DNA from: Dehalococcoidia bacterium UBA1141 | GTDB lineage: Bacteria > Chloroflexota > Dehalococcoidia > Lucifugimonadales > UBA3495 | Assembly: GCA_002311385.1 (NCBI GenBank) | Contig: DCAE01000047.1 | Location: 245,431-264,864 of the forward strand | Direction of reading: 5' to 3' | Length of the DNA: 19,434 nucleotides | Part shown: positions 14,380 to 19,434 of the stretch, piece by piece | How the letters are laid out: each line of letters starts with the position of its first letter | Position numbering within the stretch: the first letter of the stretch is position 1 | Notes under the pieces: model-generated | What the model saw: the letters and a program-made list of their open reading frames with translations, nothing else | Databases searched by the model: none | Told to the model about the DNA's origin: nothing | Position numbers and translations under genes: made by a program

Positions 14380-14946
14380 CTAGTCTTGCCGGTTAAACTG
14401 GCTCATGGCAGCGTCAATGCCATCCTCCAGTATGCTCGCTACGGCCGCCGCCACACGGCCTACGGCCCCTACGACCACAGGTTCTTCCTCGCTGGAAAAT
14501 TGGCCAAGCACATGAGGAATCGAAGACTCGCCATCTGCTGGAGGGCCGATGCCCACCCGTATTCTGGGGAAATCCTGCGTCCCCAGAACCGAGATGATTG
14601 ACTTCATGCCGTTGTGACCACCGTCACTGCCTTGCGCTCGAATCCGCAGACGTCCCAGAGGCAACTCCATTTCGTCGTAGATGACGAGCAGGTCTTGGGG
14701 CCGGGCTCTGAACCGGGCCAGCAAATATTCTATTCCCTCACCGCTGCTATTCATGAAAGTCCTGGGTTTCGCCAGAACCACTTCCTCAGCTGAGCGATAG
14801 CCTTCCCCCAACACCGCCTTGGCCCGGCGGTCCTTAACGGGTATGTCCCACTCTTTCGCCAGCAAATCCAAGCACCTGAATCCCACGTTGTGCCTGCTGG
14901 AGCGAAAGCGCACCCCCGGGTTGCCTAATCCAACAATCAATCGCAT
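14380..14946 (-). CDS. pth: Peptidyl-tRNA hydrolase
   Basis: A 188-residue enzyme that releases peptides from peptidyl-tRNA dropped by ribosomes, recycling tRNA in the cytoplasm. Family residues are in place: GLGNPG (6-11, Asn9), SRHNVGF (17-23, catalytic His19), KPRTFMNSSG (60-69, Asn66), VIYDEMELPLGRLR (88-101, Asp91), GSDGGHNGMKSI (106-117, Asn112) and FPRIRVGIGPP (126-136). Length is normal. An in-frame ATG exists at 14976, but MRLIVGLGNPG at 14946 is the family start. Its ATG lies one base after the stop codon of the upstream gene (TGATATG), so translation is probably coupled. It is the third gene of the ligA set. Confidence 0.96.
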   Translation of the reverse strand: MRLIVGLGNPGVRFRSSRHNVGFRCLDLLAKEWDIPVKDRRAKAVLGEGYRSAEEVVLAKPRTFMNSSGEGIEYLLARFRARPQDLLVIYDEMELPLGRLRIRAQGSDGGHNGMKSIISVLGTQDFPRIRVGIGPPADGESSIPHVLGQFSSEEEPVVVGAVGRVAAAVASILEDGIDAAMSQFNRQD

Positions 14947-14947
14947 A

Positions 14948-17011
14948 TCAGCTGACAATCCCTTGTATGAACCCAACCAACTCGGCAGTCATGGTATTGG
15001 AAAGCGCCGAAAGGTCGCTGGCTTGAACGATTTTAAGCAGGTCATCCAAACGCTCGTCCTGCTTTCCCTGCAGGATTTGTTCAACCAGCAAGGCGCTGAG
15101 TTGCCGGTTCTTGGCCCCCAAATCCATATCCGTCGCCGCGATCAAGCGGGCCAGTCCGTCCGTGGGCAAGTTGTAGTCCAACGTCAAGCTGCATGAGCCG
15201 CACCAAGGAGAAGAATCAAGTTGAATATCCCCTTGGTCCACCATGCACGGCGAAGGCCCCTCTCCCAAGTGATACATGCTGTCCGCCAATCCTGCGCCCA
15301 CCGGCTCACCCAGTTCCACAACGGTATTCAAAAGCTCCAGGGCTTTTAGTTTCAGCTGGGCCAACTCCAAGTCCCGCGAGTAGACCGGCAACTGGTTGCT
15401 CAGGCTCTCGTGATGCGCCCGGTAGGCTTCAAGGTAGCGCAGTTTGAAGCCGGCCACCTCTCTCATCAAAACATCCAGATTGCGCCTCCGGGATTCGGCC
15501 AAGCCACTGAGGGACAGGCTGGCCAGTAGCCCCTGTCGGTCCACGGAAAGCTCCGGGTGAGATACCGGCGACACTCGGGCGTCCCTGATGAATCTCAAAG
15601 CACTGGAAATCTCCTCGCTGGAACCCGCCAACTCGGCCAACTCCCGCAGTGTGGCCAAGTCCGCTTCCCAGCGCCGAAAGTCCAGATAGTTCCCCACGAT
15701 GGAATCGTATACAGCTGGAAAGTCATCTCCTCTAATAGCGGACAACCGGTCGAGTGATTCCAACGTCTCAAATCTTTCGTCTTGTTGGCAGGCCGTCCAT
15801 TCCATATTGTTCACCAGTTCCCGCCCTCTGATAACGGCCTGTGTCCACTCTCCCAGGTCTTCCAAGAGAATGCTTTCTTGGGCACGAATCTGGTCTGCCG
15901 TATCGGCAGTCCCAAGCCTGGGAGAAAGGGCGGCAAGGTGCTGAAGAGAATCGTTCCAGCTGGTGGCTTGGGCGGTTTCTTCACCGGAATGCTTATTGAA
16001 AACGATACCCACGGCCCAGTCGGATAATCTGTTGTCCCAACCCAACGCAGGAACTAAGTCAGGGGTAATCAGCCCGGTCAACAGGCGCCGCCCGTCGAAC
16101 AAGGCCAACTCGTGATCCGTTAACAACTCAACCGCAAAATCAGGACGGCGTCCATGTAGATATATAAGCAGAAACATCGTCGCCAATGGACCGGTGAGCC
16201 CAATCTCGTGGGCTAGGTACCGGTGCAGTTCTCTCCATGAGATAGTCTCGCCGCATTGCGATATTCTTTTTTGGATCAGTTCAAAGACCCGGTTTGAATT
16301 ATCTTCGTCCGCTCTACCGGTCAAGCCCAGACCCAGCCCCAACTGCTCCATAACCGCCGGGGAGCAGCCAGGTTGGCGGAAGAAGGCTGCGAAGAATTCC
16401 CCAGAAGATTCCGGGCCAATCGAATCACGCAGACCGTCCAAATCCAGGGGCAATTGGGGGTAGGCTTTGGCCAAAAGCCAACCGGCCAAGCGAGAGAACC
16501 AGCCGTTGGGGTCCATCCCCCCAAAGATATTCGCCGGCTGGGGACTCAGGTCGTTCTCCATAGTCCCTTGTGTAATCACTTGCCCTTCCGCATACTGCAC
16601 CGAATCTTCGCCCAATAGCTGGTCTTCCAACTCGTCGAGTCTGCGGCGCAGCGTTTGCCGGATTAGCTCGGCTTCGGTGTCCTGTTGGGCCAGGTACACT
16701 GCCTGGGTTTCCCTGGTTGTTGAAACTTCCGTGGCTAATTGGCTGCGGCGGCGGTATACACCGGCGGCTGGCAGGCAAACTGCGCTGCGAGGGTCTTGAA
16801 TCACCGGCTCCAAGCCGCCTCTCCGTTGACGCAGCAGTACCACCCGGAAATAAACCTCGCTATTCAACGGGAGGCCCCAACGAGCGGACCACGTTTCTGC
16901 CCGCACCACCTCCCCAGGGTACTCTATGCCCAGATGTGTGAAGCTAAAGGGAACCCGCTCCCCCAAAGGGAACTGCTCCAGCCACACCCTTGGCTCACCA
17001 TAAAGGGTCAA
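14948..17011 (-). CDS. Uncharacterised protein coupled between ligA and pth; C-terminal part weakly PglY/DUF6079-like
   Basis: A 687-residue protein that I cannot assign with confidence. Its TTG start overlaps the ligA stop (TTGA), with GGGA just upstream, and its TGA stop lies one base before the pth ATG, so all three are likely translated together. Visible parts: a beta-rich N-terminus (1-85), a charged helix (110-135), a helical middle including WRELHRYLAHEIGLTG (259-274) and FDGRRLLTGLITPDLVPALGW (305-325), and a long helical C-terminal half. Near the end is a possible metal site, Cys589 followed by WCGSC (603-607, Cys604 and Cys607). The helix YLEAYRAHHE (526-535) leading into that cysteine cluster recalls the C-terminal region of the large PglY/DUF6079-type proteins of phage-defence loci, but no Walker A motif is present and length is about half. 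That link is recollection of a pattern, not a search result. Confidence 0.75.
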   Translation of the reverse strand: MTLYGEPRVWLEQFPLGERVPFSFTHLGIEYPGEVVRAETWSARWGLPLNSEVYFRVVLLRQRRGGLEPVIQDPRSAVCLPAAGVYRRRSQLATEVSTTRETQAVYLAQQDTEAELIRQTLRRRLDELEDQLLGEDSVQYAEGQVITQGTMENDLSPQPANIFGGMDPNGWFSRLAGWLLAKAYPQLPLDLDGLRDSIGPESSGEFFAAFFRQPGCSPAVMEQLGLGLGLTGRADEDNSNRVFELIQKRISQCGETISWRELHRYLAHEIGLTGPLATMFLLIYLHGRRPDFAVELLTDHELALFDGRRLLTGLITPDLVPALGWDNRLSDWAVGIVFNKHSGEETAQATSWNDSLQHLAALSPRLGTADTADQIRAQESILLEDLGEWTQAVIRGRELVNNMEWTACQQDERFETLESLDRLSAIRGDDFPAVYDSIVGNYLDFRRWEADLATLRELAELAGSSEEISSALRFIRDARVSPVSHPELSVDRQGLLASLSLSGLAESRRRNLDVLMREVAGFKLRYLEAYRAHHESLSNQLPVYSRDLELAQLKLKALELLNTVVELGEPVGAGLADSMYHLGEGPSPCMVDQGDIQLDSSPWCGSCSLTLDYNLPTDGLARLIAATDMDLGAKNRQLSALLVEQILQGKQDERLDDLLKIVQASDLSALSNTMTAELVGFIQGIVS

Positions 17012-19053
17012 CTTTCCCGCTCAGCCGAGGCAATCTCAGCAGTTGCGGTCCGTAGCTTCTCCAAGAACATGTCCTCATCCAATACCTGCGTCTCCAGTTT
17101 TCGGGCGGCATCCAGTTTGGAACCTGCCGACTCGCCTGCCACTAGGAAGCTGGTCTTCTTGGTGACCGCAGACGCTACGCTTCCGCCCAGGGCTTTGATG
17201 CGGGATTCGGCCTCCCGGCGGGGGAAAGATGACAGAGTACCGGTGACCACAAAGGTTTGGCCCAACCAAGGCATCTGGCCTGGGTCTACTTCGATAATCT
17301 CATGCTGCGGGTCAACTTCAGCGGCGCGTAAAGCTTCCAGCACGTCTGTATTATGGTCCACGGCGAAGTAGGCTACGATGCTCTCGGCAATCTTGGGGCC
17401 AATGCCCGAAATCTCCGTCAACTGCTCCTCTGAGGCTGCCGCCAACTCTGCCATGTTGCCATACCGCTGGGCCAGCAATTCTGCAACCTCAGAACCCACG
17501 TGCAAGATTCCCAAAGCAAAAAGTAGGCGGGGCAACGGACGTTTCTTGCTGGCCTCTATGTTGCCGATAATCTTGTCCGCCAGCTTTTCGCCCATTCGGT
17601 CCAGCTCCAGAAGCTCTTCTTTTTTCAACTTGTACAAGTCAGATAGGTCGGACACCAGTTTTTGGTCAATCAAAATACGGCACCACTGCTCTCCCAACCC
17701 GTCGATGTCCATGGCTCCTTTGCTAACAAAGTGCTTGAGCAGTTCAAAAAACTGGGCTGGGCAAGAGGTATTGGGGCATCGGTGCATAGCCTCGTCTTCC
17801 GGCTTGACCACGCCGGTGTCGCACACCGGGCAAAACTTCGGCATTTCAAACTCGGTCTCTTCTCCCGTTCGCCGGTCAAGCACCGGTCCCACCACATGGG
17901 GAATAACGTCGCCAGCCCGTTCGATTATGACCCAATCCCCGATGCGGACGTCCTTTCTGTGGATGTCCTCGGCATTATGCAATGATGCTTGCCTAACAGT
18001 GGTACCGCTGACCAACACCGGCTCCAAGACTGCGTATGGATTGAGGCTACCGGTACGGCCCACGTTGATGCCGATGTTCAACAGCCGGGTCACCGCCTGT
18101 TCCGGAGGGAACTTGAAAGCGATGGCCCAACGGGGTTCTCGCCCCGCCACACCCATGGAATTCTGAAAAGCAAAGGGAGATACTTTGATTACGATGCCGT
18201 CTATCTCGTATGGAAGTTCGTGACGCCGTTCCAACCAAGAAAGATAGTAATCATGGACCTCTTCCAAAGAGTGGCAGAGCTTGTTGTTGGGGTTGATGCG
18301 AAACCCCAACAACCTCATCCACTCCATCGAATCCCAGTGATTATCCGGCCCGGAGTGACCGCCCATGTCACCCAATGCGTAAACCCAGATTTGCATTTTG
18401 CGGGAGGCCGTTACTTTGGGGTCCAGTTGCCTTACACTGCCCGCTCCCGTGTTCCTGGGATTGGCGTACAATGGCTCGCCCCGTTCAGCCCGGCCTTCGT
18501 TCAAGAGCCTGAATTCGTCTAGGGGCAGATAAACCTCGCCCCGCACTTCCAAATGGGCCGGTGGGTCGCCCTGCAAAGTCACGGGGATGCTGCGTATGGT
18601 GCGGAGATTCTGGGTCACATCCTCGCCGACCGTCCCATCTCCCCTAGTTGCTCCCTGCACCAACGTGCCGTTTTGGTAGGTTAGGTTCACGGCCAATCCG
18701 TCGATCTTCAGTTCGCACACTAGGTCAAACTCGGCATCGTCCATCAGGTTCTTGGAACGACGATACCAGGCTTCCAACTCCTCCAGGTTAAAGGCATTGC
18801 CCAAACTCAGCATGGGCTGGGTGTGTTGTACCTGGGTAAAGCCATCCGAAGGGGCCGCACCCACCCGTTGTGTGGGCGAGTCGGAGGTAATCAGTTCCGG
18901 GTGCTGCTCCTCTAGTTGGCGTAGCTCCCGAATCAGCAGGTCGTACTCCCCATCGGTAATCTCCGGGTCGTCCAAGGCGTAGTACCGGTAGTTGTGGAAG
19001 TTTAACTGTGTCCTAAGCTCGACTATGCGCCGGCCATCATTTGAATCAACCAT
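17008..19053 (-). CDS. ligA: NAD-dependent DNA ligase LigA
   Basis: A 681-residue bacterial DNA ligase that seals nicks during replication and repair using NAD. Domain Ia carries HNYRYYALDDPEITDGEYD (20-38), which binds the NMN part of NAD. The adenylation domain has the lysine motif CELKIDGLAV (113-122, Lys116), RGDGTVGEDVT (137-147), EVRGEVYLP (169-177), YEIDGIVIKV (282-291) and WAIAFKFPP (309-317). The OB-fold follows (about 325-400), then the zinc finger with Cys408, Cys411, Cys426 and Cys431, helix-hairpin-helix repeats (about 440-570, LFALGILHVG 511-520, ISGIGPKIAESI 548-559) and a C-terminal BRCT domain (594-671). Length is normal and all key residues are present. It heads the ligA-unknown-pth set, with a promoter candidate at 19146-19174. 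Confidence 0.98.
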   Translation of the reverse strand: MVDSNDGRRIVELRTQLNFHNYRYYALDDPEITDGEYDLLIRELRQLEEQHPELITSDSPTQRVGAAPSDGFTQVQHTQPMLSLGNAFNLEELEAWYRRSKNLMDDAEFDLVCELKIDGLAVNLTYQNGTLVQGATRGDGTVGEDVTQNLRTIRSIPVTLQGDPPAHLEVRGEVYLPLDEFRLLNEGRAERGEPLYANPRNTGAGSVRQLDPKVTASRKMQIWVYALGDMGGHSGPDNHWDSMEWMRLLGFRINPNNKLCHSLEEVHDYYLSWLERRHELPYEIDGIVIKVSPFAFQNSMGVAGREPRWAIAFKFPPEQAVTRLLNIGINVGRTGSLNPYAVLEPVLVSGTTVRQASLHNAEDIHRKDVRIGDWVIIERAGDVIPHVVGPVLDRRTGEETEFEMPKFCPVCDTGVVKPEDEAMHRCPNTSCPAQFFELLKHFVSKGAMDIDGLGEQWCRILIDQKLVSDLSDLYKLKKEELLELDRMGEKLADKIIGNIEASKKRPLPRLLFALGILHVGSEVAELLAQRYGNMAELAAASEEQLTEISGIGPKIAESIVAYFAVDHNTDVLEALRAAEVDPQHEIIEVDPGQMPWLGQTFVVTGTLSSFPRREAESRIKALGGSVASAVTKKTSFLVAGESAGSKLDAARKLETQVLDEDMFLEKLRTATAEIASAERES

Positions 19054-19145
19054 TTTTCGCCCGGCTCCATTTCAGGATTCCCTGCTCTAATAGAGGATTC
19101 GATAAACCACAAGACTCAATTTACCAGACTAAGACTAGATGAGCG

Positions 19146-19174
19146 ATTTAAGGCAAATTCACGAAAATTGACAA
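19146..19174 (-). promoter_or_regulatory. Candidate promoter of the ligA operon
   Basis: On the minus strand TTGTCA (19174-19169, 5 of 6) and TTAAAT (19151-19146, 4 of 6) are separated by exactly 17 bases. A start near 19139 leaves about 85 bases of leader before the ligA ATG. It makes ligA the first gene of its transcript rather than a continuation of the permease gene. Confidence 0.48.
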
Positions 19175-19205
19175 TACTTCAACCGCTTCTCGCTTAGTAA
19201 TTTTA

Positions 19206-19434
19206 TCAGCCCTTAATGAGAAACAGAATGCCGATTATGACCAGTAAGGCATTGATGATTTTGGGGAACACTGCCTCGGGTATATGTCCGAGAACCCACT
19301 TCCCCGTGAACGCCCCGGCAAAGGCCATAACACCAATCACCACGCCCATGCTCATGGCTTCTTGGGTAAACAAACCGCTGCCGCCAAACACCGCCAACTT
19401 GGGGAACTGGGTCAGCATCATGCTCATGGAGGAA
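19206..19434 (-). CDS. TauE/SafE-type sulfite exporter family permease, C-terminal fragment cut by the window edge
   Basis: Only the last 76 or so residues are inside the window; the frame stays open to the edge. Two hydrophobic membrane helices are visible, MGVVIGVMAFAGAFTGKWVL and INALLVIIGILFLIKG at the extreme C-terminus, joined by a Pro-containing loop GHIPEAVFPK. The GAFTGK..L...IPE..F..I...L..IIGI layout is typical of the second half of TauE/SafE (formerly DUF81) permeases, which move sulfite, sulfoacetate or related anions. An internal ATG at 19427 lacks a Shine-Dalgarno and is not taken as the start. The substrate is unknown. Confidence 0.72.
   Translation of the reverse strand, partial: SSMSMMLTQFPKLAVFGGSGLFTQEAMSMGVVIGVMAFAGAFTGKWVLGHIPEAVFPKIINALLVIIGILFLIKG

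Noticed and set aside
17378..18166. A 262-codon open frame on the plus strand opposite ligA
   Set aside because: Antisense to conserved LigA domains, with low-complexity Ser-rich translation and no family resemblance.

Overview
The window is bacterial chromosomal DNA. It has Shine-Dalgarno sites, an NAD-dependent DNA ligase, FtsH with HflK/HflC, peptidyl-tRNA hydrolase, Rho-independent terminators and closely spaced genes, with slightly GC-rich coding. The mix of an HpcH/HpaI-type aldolase, a single-gene sulfurtransferase, a Gfo/Idh/MocA oxidoreductase, a eukaryotic-type glutamine synthetase beside a type I enzyme, and an immune-inhibitor-A-like lipoprotein suggests an environmental Chloroflexota lineage such as SAR202/Dehalococcoidia. 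That is an inference from gene content only; no marker gene settles it. No rRNA, tRNA, CRISPR array, insertion sequence or phage gene is visible.

Layout. 265-1128 (+) is an HpcH/HpaI-family aldolase ending at a strong bidirectional terminator. 3680-1238 (-) is hflK-hflC, two SPFH membrane proteins. 4166-4474 (+) is a small unknown gene. 6536-4533 (-) is ftsH, the membrane AAA+ protease that HflKC modulates in other bacteria, so the whole module is here with the small gene in its middle. 7138-7983 (+) is a tandem-rhodanese sulfurtransferase with its own terminator. 8357-9358 (+) is a type II (eukaryotic-type) glutamine synthetase, and 9642-11003 (+) a type I glutamine synthetase. The 283 bases between them hold three 20-bp direct repeats, two hairpins (one a terminator), a palindrome and a separate inverted repeat. 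12065-11085 (-) is a Gfo/Idh/MocA oxidoreductase starting with TTG. 14259-12184 (-) is a secreted zinc-metallopeptidase lipoprotein.

19053-14380 (-) is a tightly coupled set: ligA, an uncharacterised 687-residue protein, and pth. The first junction overlaps by four bases and the second is separated by one base. At the right edge, 19434-19206 (-) is the C-terminal end of a TauE/SafE-type membrane permease.

Functional themes are membrane protein quality control (FtsH/HflKC), nitrogen assimilation with two unrelated-class glutamine synthetases under apparently separate control, sulfur transfer, and a DNA-ligase/translation-rescue operon. The last carries the least understood gene of the window, whose C-terminal part weakly resembles large PglY/DUF6079-type proteins.
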